Positions 1 to 5,183 of a stretch of 5,311 bases of DNA are shown here, piece by piece. Numbering within the stretch: the first letter of the stretch is position 1; each line of letters opens with the position of its first letter. The position numbers and the translations under genes were made by a program. The DNA is from Chloroflexota bacterium (GTDB lineage: Bacteria > Chloroflexota > Limnocylindria > Limnocylindrales > CSP1-4). The notes below the pieces were generated by a model. That model saw only the letters and a list, made by a program, of their open reading frames with translations, made no database searches and was not told where the DNA came from. The stretch is from assembly GCA_025935655.1 (NCBI GenBank), contig JAICUV010000238.1:1-5311 (forward strand), given 5' to 3'.

Positions 1-71
1 ATCCGGATGCACTCGATCGTGCGGGCGCCGGTGTTGTCGGCGACGCGCAGCCGGGTAGAGGCCTGGATCAC
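1..71 (-). CDS. rplN: 50S ribosomal protein L14, N-terminal fragment (cut by window edge)
   Basis: This is the first 23 codons of L14, a 50S protein that binds 23S rRNA at the subunit interface, contributes to intersubunit bridges and lies near L19. The translation reads MIQASTRLRVADNTGARTIE and continues CIR, which matches the L14 N-terminus (typically MIQ-x(4)-L-x-VADN-[ST]-GA). The start is GTG at 69-71. It overlaps the rpsQ stop in a four-base GTGA, and a GAGGAGGG Shine-Dalgarno lies upstream at 78-85, inside rpsQ. The rest of the gene, including the L14 signature region, lies beyond the left edge, so completeness cannot be judged. L14 is normally the first gene of the spc operon; here it follows rpsQ with no gap, so the S10 and spc operons appear fused. 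Confidence 0.93.
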   Translation of the reverse strand, partial: MIQASTRLRVADNTGARTIECIR

Positions 72-475
72 GCCTGGCCCTCCTCGGCGACCTGGCCGGC
101 CTCGTCACCGTCGGCCTGCTTGCCGGGGTGCGCTGCGGCGTGGATCGCCTCGGTGGTCTCGGGCTCCTCGGCCACGATGGTCTCTGCTGCACGCTCCTCG
201 CCCGCACGAGAGAGGACGGACACCAGGCGCCAGCGCTTGGTGGCGGAGAGCGGACGCGACTCCTCGATGAGGACCGTGTCGCCGATCTTCGCCTCGTTGC
301 GCTCGTCGTGGGCCGCGAACTTGGTCGAAGCCTTCATGACGCGCTTGTACAGGCGGTGGCGCGTCAGGCGCTCGACGGACACGACGATCGTCTTGTCCGA
401 CTTGTCGCTGACGACGCGGCCGACCTTGGTCTTCCGCTGTCCCTTCACGGGGGTGGTGGCTCCTGCGGTGGGCAT
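68..475 (-). CDS. rpsQ: 30S ribosomal protein S17 with long acidic C-terminal tail
   Basis: S17 is a primary 16S rRNA-binding protein of the 30S body with an OB fold. The 135-residue product has a short N-terminal lead (1-12), then the core (about 13-90) starting KTKVGRVVSDKSDKT. The S17 signature GDTVLIEESRPLS is at 66-78, followed by KRWRLVSVL. E. coli S17 is 84 residues, so the family core is complete. Residues 91-135 form an extra tail with about 12 Asp/Glu against 2 Arg/Lys, probably disordered. The ATG at 473-475 is 10 bases after the rpmC stop; AGGAG (483-487) overlaps that stop and is 7 bases from the ATG. The gene ends in TGA overlapping the rplN GTG, which argues that the tail is genuine rather than a frameshift artefact. 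Confidence 0.97.
   Translation of the reverse strand: MPTAGATTPVKGQRKTKVGRVVSDKSDKTIVVSVERLTRHRLYKRVMKASTKFAAHDERNEAKIGDTVLIEESRPLSATKRWRLVSVLSRAGEERAAETIVAEEPETTEAIHAAAHPGKQADGDEAGQVAEEGQA
78..85 (-). promoter_or_regulatory. Shine-Dalgarno of rplN, embedded in the rpsQ tail codons
   Basis: On the minus strand this reads GAGGAGGG. Its GGAGG core (79-83) sits 7 bases before the GTG start of rplN. The same bases encode Glu-Glu-Gly near the S17 C-terminus. The site supports the GTG at 69-71 as the true L14 start. Confidence 0.8.
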
Positions 476-485
476 CCCGACGCTC

Positions 486-692
486 CTACTCCGCCGAGCG
501 CGTGGCGGTGGACCGCTCGCGCTGGACGGTGAGGATCCGGGCGATCGTCCGTCGCGTCGCCGGGATCTGGCTGTAATCCTTCAACTGCCTGGTCGAGAGG
601 GCGAACCGGGCCTGCCAGAGGTCCTGCTTGGCCTCCTTCAGGCGATCCTCGAGCTCCAGGTCGGTGAGCTTCCGGACCTCACCGATCTCCAT
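486..692 (-). CDS. rpmC: 50S ribosomal protein L29
   Basis: L29 is a small helical-hairpin protein on the 50S surface near the tunnel exit, next to L23, where it helps form the docking area for chaperones and targeting factors. The 68-residue product is of normal family length. It shows the usual pattern: an N-terminal acidic helix (VRKLTDLELEDRLKEAKQDL), a central hairpin (ARFALSTRQL, 28-37), then a basic helix with TRRTIARILTVQRER (46-60). A larger in-frame open frame runs further upstream, but the ATG at 690-692 is chosen because a full AAGGAGGT Shine-Dalgarno precedes it and the protein then aligns with L29 from residue 1. The start overlaps the end of rplP by 14 bases, suggesting translational coupling. 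The stop is TAG. Confidence 0.96.
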   Translation of the reverse strand: MEIGEVRKLTDLELEDRLKEAKQDLWQARFALSTRQLKDYSQIPATRRTIARILTVQRERSTATRSAE

Positions 693-1119
693 CGGTGACC
701 TCCTTCGACGTCGTCTCGCGGAGAACGACGCGAGTCGCCACCGGGAGCTTGTGCGAGGCGAGCCGCATGGCCTCGACGGCCGCTTCGTGCTCGACACCCG
801 CCATCTCGAACAGGATCCGTCCGGGGCGCACGACGGCGACCCAGTGATCCGGGGCGCCCTTGCCGGAACCCATGCGGGTCTCGGCGGGCTTCTTCGTCGC
901 CGGCTTGTCCGGGAAGACGCGGATCCAGATCTTGCCACCGCGCTTGACCGAGCGGGTCATCGCGCGACGGGCGGCCTCGATCTGCCGGGCCGTGATCCAG
1001 GCCGGCTCGAGGGTCGCCAGCCCGTACTCGCCGAAGGCGACCGTGTGGCCGCCCTTCGCCATGCCGGACATGCGGCCGCGCATCACCTTGCGGTGCTTGA
1101 CGCGTTTCGGCATCAGCAT
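679..1119 (-). CDS. rplP: 50S ribosomal protein L16
   Basis: L16 is a late-assembling 50S protein between the central protuberance and the A-site finger, and helps position A-site tRNA. The 146-residue product begins MLMPKRVKHRK, the common bacterial L16 start. It carries both family motifs: VKRGGKIWIRVFP (58-70) and RMGSGKGAPDHWVAVV (82-97). Arg82 corresponds to the E. coli residue hydroxylated by RoxA; whether it is modified here is unknown. The C-terminus runs roughly ten residues past the usual 136-137, and that extra part encodes the rpmC Shine-Dalgarno. The ATG at 1117-1119 is preferred to the in-frame ATG at 1111-1113 because AGGGGG (1127-1132) lies 7 bases before it. The gene starts 2 bases after the rpsC TAG stop and ends in TGA inside rpmC. 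Confidence 0.97.
   Translation of the reverse strand: MLMPKRVKHRKVMRGRMSGMAKGGHTVAFGEYGLATLEPAWITARQIEAARRAMTRSVKRGGKIWIRVFPDKPATKKPAETRMGSGKGAPDHWVAVVRPGRILFEMAGVEHEAAVEAMRLASHKLPVATRVVLRETTSKEVTDGDR
698..705 (-). promoter_or_regulatory. Full-consensus Shine-Dalgarno of rpmC inside rplP
   Basis: The minus strand reads AAGGAGGT, a full match to the anti-Shine-Dalgarno end of 16S rRNA, ending 5 bases before the rpmC ATG. It lies inside the rplP reading frame, where it encodes part of the Ser-Lys-Glu-Val of the L16 C-terminus. It fixes the L29 start. Confidence 0.88.
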
Positions 1120-1121
1120 CG

Positions 1122-1811
1122 CTACACCCCCTGCGACGCGCTGGCGGCGGCGCTGACGGCGGCCGCTGCCTCACGACGGCGCTTCTCCACCGGGATCTCG
1201 CCCCGGTAGATCCACACCTTGACGCCGATGCGGCCGTAGGTCGTGCCGGCGTGCACCTGGCCGTAGCTGATGTCGGCGCGGAGCGTGCCGAGCGGGATCC
1301 GGCCTTCGCGGTCCCACTCGCGGCGGCCCATCTCGGACCCGCCGAGGCGGCCCGCGAGGGCGATCTTCACGCCCTTCGCGCCGGCCTTCATCGACCGCTG
1401 GATCGACTGCTTCATCGCCTTCTTGTAGGCGACGCGGCGGGTCAGCTGCTGCGCGATGTTGAGCGCGACGAGGTACGCGTCGAGCTCGGGCTGGCGGATC
1501 TCCTTGATCTCCAGCTTCACCTTGCGCTTGGTGACCTCGCCGATCTCCTTGCGCAGGATCTCGACGTTCTGGCCGCCGCGGCCGATCACGATGCCCGGCT
1601 TCGCGGTGTGGATCGCGACCGTGACGTGGTTGATGCCACGCTCGATCTCCACGCCGCTCACGCTGGCGTTCGCGAGGCGCCGGTCAAGCAGCTGCCGGAT
1701 CGCGATGTCCTCCTTGAGGAGGGTGGTGTACTCCTTGTCGGCGTACCACTTGGCAGTCCACGTTCGGGTGTAGCCCAGGCGGTAGCCGTACGGATGGACC
1801 TTGTGTCCCAT
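1122..1811 (-). CDS. rpsC: 30S ribosomal protein S3
   Basis: S3 sits on the 30S head at the mRNA entry channel and contributes to the ribosome's mRNA-unwinding activity. The 229-residue product starts MGHKVHPYGYRLG. It has a type II KH domain with the GxxG loop GRGG at 77-80 (in KPGIVIGRGGQN). A basic helix at 129-142 includes KKAMKQSIQRSMK, in the region of the E. coli helicase residues (Arg131, Arg132, Lys135), here largely Lys. The S3 C-terminal signature lies within 170-205 (GRIPLGTLRADISYG onward). The last 16 or so residues are an Ala-rich tail. The open frame extends upstream, but the ATG at 1809-1811 is chosen from homology and from GGGAGG 7 bases upstream. It lies 2 bases after the rplV TAG stop. 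The KWYADKEY segment (21-28) resembles Chloroflexota S3. Confidence 0.97.
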   Translation of the reverse strand: MGHKVHPYGYRLGYTRTWTAKWYADKEYTTLLKEDIAIRQLLDRRLANASVSGVEIERGINHVTVAIHTAKPGIVIGRGGQNVEILRKEIGEVTKRKVKLEIKEIRQPELDAYLVALNIAQQLTRRVAYKKAMKQSIQRSMKAGAKGVKIALAGRLGGSEMGRREWDREGRIPLGTLRADISYGQVHAGTTYGRIGVKVWIYRGEIPVEKRRREAAAAVSAAASASQGV

Positions 1812-1813
1812 GC

Positions 1814-2152
1814 CTAGGCCTCCCGGTCCGCGACGACGATGGTGATGTGCGTCATGGGCTTGTGGATCGGGAACGCCCGACCCTGGGCCCGAGGCCGCCA
1901 ACGCTTGATCGTCGGGCCCTCGTTCGCAATCGCGTCCGCGATGTAGAGCTCATCGGCGGAGCGACTGAGGTTGTTCTCGGCGTTGGCCGTCGCGCTCTTC
2001 AGCACGCGCGCGACGTCGCGCGCGGCCGCCTGCGGCATGAACCGCAGGATCGCGGTGGCCTCCTCCACCGGCTTGCCCTTGATCGCCTCGGTCACGAGGC
2101 GGGCCTTCCGGGTGGAGCCACGCAGGTACTTGGCGGTAGCGGAAACACGCAT
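1814..2152 (-). CDS. rplV: 50S ribosomal protein L22
   Basis: L22 binds all domains of 23S rRNA and sends a beta-hairpin into the exit tunnel, where it forms part of the constriction with L4. The 112-residue product matches the usual length of about 110. Visible family features are ARLVTEAIKGKPVEEA (17-32), the SADELYIADAIANEGP stretch (65-80), and the loop with I82-K83-R84, the region where macrolide resistance changes occur in other bacteria. The L22 signature RWRPRAQGRAFPIHKPMTHI follows at 84-103. I see no deletion in the loop. The ATG at 2150-2152 is 9 bases after the rpsS TAG stop; AGGGGAG (2157-2163), formed partly by that stop, is the likely Shine-Dalgarno. The gene ends TAG, 2 bases before rpsC. 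Confidence 0.97.
   Translation of the reverse strand: MRVSATAKYLRGSTRKARLVTEAIKGKPVEEATAILRFMPQAAARDVARVLKSATANAENNLSRSADELYIADAIANEGPTIKRWRPRAQGRAFPIHKPMTHITIVVADREA
1819..1824 (-). promoter_or_regulatory. Shine-Dalgarno of rpsC within the rplV 3' end
   Basis: The minus strand reads GGGAGG, 7 bases before the ATG at 1809-1811. It lies in the last codons of rplV (Arg-Glu-Ala), just before its TAG stop. It decides against the longer in-frame candidates that would start inside rplV. Confidence 0.8.
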
Positions 2153-2161
2153 CTCGCTCCC

Positions 2162-2446
2162 CTACCGCAGTCCGCCGGACCGGTCGGCCGTCTTGCCGTG
2201 CCCGCGATACGTGCGGGTGGGCGCGAACTCGCCGAGTCGGTGACCGACCATGTTCTCGGTGACGTACACCGGGACATGCTTCTTGCCGTTGTACACGGCG
2301 ATGGTGTGCCCGATGAAGTCGGGGAAGATGACGGAGGCGCGCGACCAGGTCTTGAGAACCTTCCGCTCGTTCCGCTTGTTCATGTCCTGCACGCGGCCGA
2401 GAAGCCGGGGCTGGACGAACGGTCCCTTCTTGACCGATCGCGACAT
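2162..2446 (-). CDS. rpsS: 30S ribosomal protein S19
   Basis: S19 lies on the 30S head, pairs with S13, and forms bridges to the 50S that move during translocation. The 94-residue product is normal length. It starts MSRSVKKGPF, the typical S19 N-terminus, and holds the signature NGKKHVPVYVTENMVGHRLG followed by EFAPT (53-77). A basic flexible tail with RTYRGHGK (78-85) follows, as expected for a segment that contacts the A-site region. The 15-base gap to rplB is the largest in the window. It carries GAGGAG 7 bases before the ATG at 2444-2446, so this start is secure. The stop is TAG, and its AG extends the next gene's purine-rich ribosome-binding site. Confidence 0.98.
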   Translation of the reverse strand: MSRSVKKGPFVQPRLLGRVQDMNKRNERKVLKTWSRASVIFPDFIGHTIAVYNGKKHVPVYVTENMVGHRLGEFAPTRTYRGHGKTADRSGGLR

Positions 2447-2453
2447 GCTCTGA

Positions 2454-2459
2454 CTCCTC
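2454..2459 (-). promoter_or_regulatory. Shine-Dalgarno of rpsS in the largest gap of the window
   Basis: The minus strand reads GAGGAG, 7 bases before the S19 ATG. With the rplB stop, the junction reads TAGGAGAGGAG, giving two overlapping matches. The 15-base gap has no room for a promoter or hairpin terminator. Confidence 0.75.
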
Positions 2460-2461
2460 TC

Positions 2462-3292
2462 CTATGCCTTGCGATGGCGGCTGCGGACGATGAGGCGGCT
2501 CGTGGTCTTGCCACGGCGCGTCCGATAGCCCATGGCGGGCTTGCCCCACGGCGTCTTCGGGGGCATGCCCGTCGGGGACTTGCCCTCGCCGCCGCCGTGC
2601 GGGTGATCCCGCGGCGTCATCGCGACGCCCCGGACCTCCGGGCGCTGACCCATGTGGCGGGCGCGCCCGGCCTTGCCGAGGCTCTGGTTCTCGTGGTCGA
2701 GGTTGCCGACCTGGCCGATGGTCGCGATGCAGCGGAGCGGCACGCGGCGCATCTCGCCCGACGGGAGCCGGACGGTGGCGAAGTCGCCTTCCTTGGCGAG
2801 CAGCTGGGCGGACGTGCCGGCGGACCGGACGATCTGGCCACCCTTGCCCGGGACGAGCTCGATGTTGTGGATCGTCGTGCCCAGCGGGATGTTCGCCAGC
2901 GGGAGCGCGTTGCCCACCCGGGCCTCGGCCGCCGGGCCGGAGACGACGACGTCACCGACCTTGAGGCCGTTCGGGATCAGCATGTAGCGCTTCTCGCCGT
3001 CCCGGTAGTGGAGCAGGCCGATCCGCGCGGAGCGGTTCGGGTCGTACTCGATCGTCGCGAGACGGGCGGGCACGCCGAACTTGTCGCGCTTGAAGTCGAT
3101 GCGGCGATAGTGGGTCTTCTCGCCGCCGCCGCGATGGCGGACGGTGAGCCGGCCCTGGTTGTTCCGGCCGGAGCCGCGCTTCATCGGCTCCAGCAGGGGC
3201 TTGTGCGGCTGGTCGGTGGTGATCTCGTCGAAGGTCGAGCGGGTCATCCACCGGCGACCCGGGGAGGTCGCCTTGTAGCTTCGGAGCGGCAT
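2462..3292 (-). CDS. rplB: 50S ribosomal protein L2
   Basis: L2 is a large, highly conserved 23S rRNA-binding protein next to the peptidyl-transferase centre, needed for subunit joining and tRNA binding. The 276-residue product is full length (E. coli 273). It has the N-terminal basic stretch with RGGGEKTHYRRIDFKRDK (54-71), the OB-fold/SH3-like core, and the C-terminal loop DHPHGGGEGK (229-238). That loop retains the His (H230) matching E. coli His229. The tail TPWGKP..GYRTRRGK and final IVRSRHRKA are typical. In the signature PxxRG(VA)xNP, the Asn is Thr here (PEVRGVAMTPRD, 218-229), an unusual change; the rest of the signature is intact. The ATG at 3290-3292 is 2 bases after the rplW TAG stop, with GAGGGGG (3300-3306) 7 bases upstream, inside rplW. 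Confidence 0.98.
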   Translation of the reverse strand: MPLRSYKATSPGRRWMTRSTFDEITTDQPHKPLLEPMKRGSGRNNQGRLTVRHRGGGEKTHYRRIDFKRDKFGVPARLATIEYDPNRSARIGLLHYRDGEKRYMLIPNGLKVGDVVVSGPAAEARVGNALPLANIPLGTTIHNIELVPGKGGQIVRSAGTSAQLLAKEGDFATVRLPSGEMRRVPLRCIATIGQVGNLDHENQSLGKAGRARHMGQRPEVRGVAMTPRDHPHGGGEGKSPTGMPPKTPWGKPAMGYRTRRGKTTSRLIVRSRHRKA

Positions 3293-3294
3293 TC

Positions 3295-3609
3295 CTACAC
3301 CCCCTCGAAGAATTCGATCTTCTGGCCGGGGGCGAGGGTCACGATCGCCTTGCGCCAGTCGGGGGTATGCCCCACGACGCGGCCGCGCTTCGTGCCACGC
3401 TTCTTCTCCTTGCCCTTCGAGGTCAGCACGTTGACGGCGACGACGGTCACCTTCTCCTTGCTGTAGAGCTCCTCGACGGCGGCCTTGATCTGGATCTTGT
3501 TCGCCTTCGTGTGGACGGCGAACGTGTACTTCCCGCGGCCGGACTCGTCGATCGACTTCTCCGAGATCACGGGGCGCAGGATGATGTCCGCGGCGGTGAG
3601 GACGGTCAC
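3295..3609 (-). CDS. rplW: 50S ribosomal protein L23
   Basis: L23 sits at the mouth of the exit tunnel and is the docking site for trigger factor and the signal recognition particle. The 104-residue product is normal length. It carries the N-terminal ILRPVISEKS (10-19), the basic loop TSKGKEKKRGTKRGR (63-77) that in this family reaches toward the tunnel, and the signature RKAIVTLAPGQKIEFF (86-101). Translation begins at GTG (3607-3609), overlapping the rplD TGA as GTGA. A strong GGAGGAGGT lies in the rplD 3' end with 7 bases between its proximal GGAGG core and the GTG. No ATG near the expected N-terminus competes with it. The stop is TAG. Confidence 0.97.
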   Translation of the reverse strand: MTVLTAADIILRPVISEKSIDESGRGKYTFAVHTKANKIQIKAAVEELYSKEKVTVVAVNVLTSKGKEKKRGTKRGRVVGHTPDWRKAIVTLAPGQKIEFFEGV

Positions 3610-4244
3610 GAGTACACCTCCTCCATCCGGGCGAGCGCGGGCTGCTCGATGACGACGGCGTCCGCGTTGAGCAGGTCGACGACGTTCAGCGAGTCCGCGA
3701 GGATCACCGAGACCGACGGCAGGTTTGCCGCGGACCGGAGCAGCATCGCGTCCTTGGCCGGGGCCACGACGAGCACGCGGCGGGCGTGGCCATCGCCGGC
3801 GCCCAGCGCCGTGAGGATCGCGACGAACGCCTTCGTGCGGGGCTCGGCATCCATGCCGAAGTGGTCCACGACGCGGATCGCGTCGTCACCGAACTTCGCG
3901 GTCAGCGCCGAGCGGAGCGCCAGGCGGCGCATCTTCTTCGGCAGCTTCTGGTCGTAGGAGCGCGGGTGCGGGCCGAACACGACACCGCCGCCGCGGTAGT
4001 GCGGCGCGGTGCGCGAGCCCTGGCGGGCGCGGCCGGTGCCCTTCTGGCGGTACGGCTTCTTGCCGCCGCCACGGACCTCGCCGCGGGTCTTCGTGTCGGC
4101 CGTGCCCGTGCGGCGGCCGGCGAGCTGGGCGACGACCGCCTGGTGGAGGACGGCCTCGTTGACGGGCGCTGCGAACAGCGCCTCGGCGAGGTCGACGCTC
4201 CCGACGGAGGCGCCGGTTCGGTCGAACAGTGTGGTCTGCGGCAT
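3606..4244 (-). CDS. rplD: 50S ribosomal protein L4
   Basis: L4 is an early-assembling 23S rRNA-binding protein whose long loop lines the exit tunnel opposite L22. In E. coli it also represses its own operon through the S10 leader. The 212-residue product is close to the usual 200-210. The extended basic loop is clear at 59-87 (GGGKKPYRQKGTGRARQGSR and following RGGG), then VFGPHPRSYDQKLPKKMRR (89-107), the conserved segment closing the loop. The rest is the alpha/beta globular domain, with a valine-rich strand (RRVLVVAPAKDA, 155-166) and the C-terminal VVDLLNADAVVI. The ATG at 4242-4244 is 2 bases after the rplC TGA, with GGAAGG (4252-4257) 7 bases upstream. The end overlaps rplW by four bases. 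Confidence 0.97.
   Translation of the reverse strand: MPQTTLFDRTGASVGSVDLAEALFAAPVNEAVLHQAVVAQLAGRRTGTADTKTRGEVRGGGKKPYRQKGTGRARQGSRTAPHYRGGGVVFGPHPRSYDQKLPKKMRRLALRSALTAKFGDDAIRVVDHFGMDAEPRTKAFVAILTALGAGDGHARRVLVVAPAKDAMLLRSAANLPSVSVILADSLNVVDLLNADAVVIEQPALARMEEVYS
3616..3624 (-). promoter_or_regulatory. Shine-Dalgarno of rplW inside the rplD C-terminal codons
   Basis: The minus strand reads GGAGGAGGT; its GGAGG core (3617-3621) is 7 bases before the rplW GTG. It encodes the Glu-Glu of the L4 C-terminus MEEVYS. It supports the non-ATG start at 3607-3609. Confidence 0.82.
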
Positions 4245-4246
4245 CG

Positions 4247-4858
4247 TCAGGCCTTCCGGACGAAGGTGAGCGCGCCGGGGGCGCCGGGGACCGATCCCTT
4301 GACCAGGATCAGGTTCCGCTCGGCGTCGACACGGATGACGCGCAGCTTCTTCATCGTGACCCGCTCGTGCCCCATGTGGCCGCCCATCTTGAGGCCCTTG
4401 TAGACACGTCCGGGGGTGGTGCCGGGGCCGATGGAGCCCGGCTTGCGGTAGTTGTCGGAGCCGTGGGTCTTGGGACCGCGGCTGAAGTTGTGGCGCTTCA
4501 CGGTGCCCGCGAAGCCCTGGCCCTTCGAGACGCCCGTGACGTCGACGATGTCGCCCTCGGCGAAGACGTCGCCCACGGTGATCTGCTGGCCGACGTTGTA
4601 GTCGTCCACGCTGTCCAGCCGGAACTCGCGGATGTAGCGCACCCGGGGGAGGTCCTTGAGCTGGCCGGCGAGCGGCTTGGTGAGCTTGCGACGCTCCCCG
4701 GCGCCGAGCTGGACGGCCGTGTAGCCGTCGCGCTCGCCGGTCCGGAGGCGGGTCACGGTGTTCGGGGTGAGCTCCACCACCGAGACGGCGACCATCGTCC
4801 CGTCCGGCTGGAAGACCTGGGTCATGCCGACCTTGCGGCCGATCAATCCAATGCTCAT
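4247..4858 (-). CDS. rplC: 50S ribosomal protein L3
   Basis: L3 is one of the first proteins to bind 23S rRNA; its central loop reaches close to the peptidyl-transferase centre. The 203-residue product starts MSIGLIGRKVGMTQVFQPDG, the standard L3 N-terminus. It holds the family signature GFAGTVKRHNFSRGPKTHGS (115-134), then GSIGPGTTPGRVYKGLKMGG (141-160), MGHERVT and VDAERNLILVKGSVPG. At the place where E. coli has the Gln methylated by PrmB (GSIGQNQTPG), this protein has no Gln, so that modification is not expected. The ATG at 4856-4858 lies 5 bases after the rpsJ TGA, but no convincing Shine-Dalgarno precedes it. An in-frame GTG at 4865-4867, overlapping rpsJ as GTGA, would add three residues and is a possible alternative start. 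Translational coupling to rpsJ is likely. Confidence 0.96.
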   Translation of the reverse strand: MSIGLIGRKVGMTQVFQPDGTMVAVSVVELTPNTVTRLRTGERDGYTAVQLGAGERRKLTKPLAGQLKDLPRVRYIREFRLDSVDDYNVGQQITVGDVFAEGDIVDVTGVSKGQGFAGTVKRHNFSRGPKTHGSDNYRKPGSIGPGTTPGRVYKGLKMGGHMGHERVTMKKLRVIRVDAERNLILVKGSVPGAPGALTFVRKA

Positions 4859-4863
4859 CGGCG

Positions 4864-5172
4864 TCACATCTTGATTTCGATGTCGACGCCCGCTGCGAGC
4901 GAGAGCCGCATCAGTGCGTCGACGGTCTTCGACGACGGATCGAGGATGTCGATGAGCCGCTTGTGGGTGCGGATCTCGAACTGCTCCCGCGAGTCCTTGT
5001 CGATGAACGGCGACCGGAGGACCGTGAACTTCTCGATCCGGGTCGGCAGCGGCACCGGGCCGACGACGTCCGCGCCGGTGCGCTGCGCCGTCTCCACGAT
5101 CTGGGCTGCCGACTGGTCGAGCAGCCGGTGGTCGTAGGCCTTGAGGCGGATCCGGATCCGCTGCTTCGCCAT
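4864..5172 (-). CDS. rpsJ: 30S ribosomal protein S10
   Basis: S10 is a 30S head protein and also, as NusE, part of the transcription antitermination and transcription-translation coupling machinery with NusB and NusG. The 102-residue product is normal length (E. coli 103). It begins MAKQRIRIRLKAYDHRLLDQ and carries the S10 signature AQRTGADVVGPVPLPT (29-44), then KFTVLRSPFIDKDSREQFEI (48-67), THKRLIDI and a final VDIEIKM. The ATG at 5170-5172 is 11 bases after the tuf stop. The junction reads TAGGGATCGAAGAG, where AGGG or GAAGAG may act as a moderate ribosome-binding site. In many bacteria rpsJ is preceded by a promoter and a regulated leader; neither fits here, so it is probably co-transcribed with tuf. 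Confidence 0.98.
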   Translation of the reverse strand: MAKQRIRIRLKAYDHRLLDQSAAQIVETAQRTGADVVGPVPLPTRIEKFTVLRSPFIDKDSREQFEIRTHKRLIDILDPSSKTVDALMRLSLAAGVDIEIKM

Positions 5173-5183
5173 CTCTTCGATCC

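Noticed and set aside
693..938. Extending rpmC upstream to an ATG at 936-938
   Set aside because: The added residues are an Arg/Ser-rich shadow of rplP. L29 homology begins at the ATG at 690-692 with its full Shine-Dalgarno.
1812..1901. Extending rpsC upstream to an ATG at 1899-1901
   Set aside because: The extension lies inside rplV and is absent from S3. A good ribosome-binding site precedes the ATG at 1809-1811.
2447..2461. A possible promoter or terminator in the largest gap (rplB-rpsS)
   Set aside because: Fifteen bases hold only the ribosome-binding site of rpsS. There is no inverted repeat followed by T residues and no space for a promoter.
1847..3466. A 539-residue open frame on the plus strand opposite rplV, rpsS, rplB and rplW
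   Set aside because: It runs antisense across four well-supported genes and their junctions. Its composition (Arg, Ala, Leu, Asp, Val rich) is what high-G+C antisense frames give. It shows no recognisable motif.
4229..5137. A 302-residue plus-strand open frame opposite rplC and rpsJ
   Set aside because: It is an antisense shadow of two conserved ribosomal genes. The translation is low-complexity Ala/Val/Gly/Asp/His with no domain.
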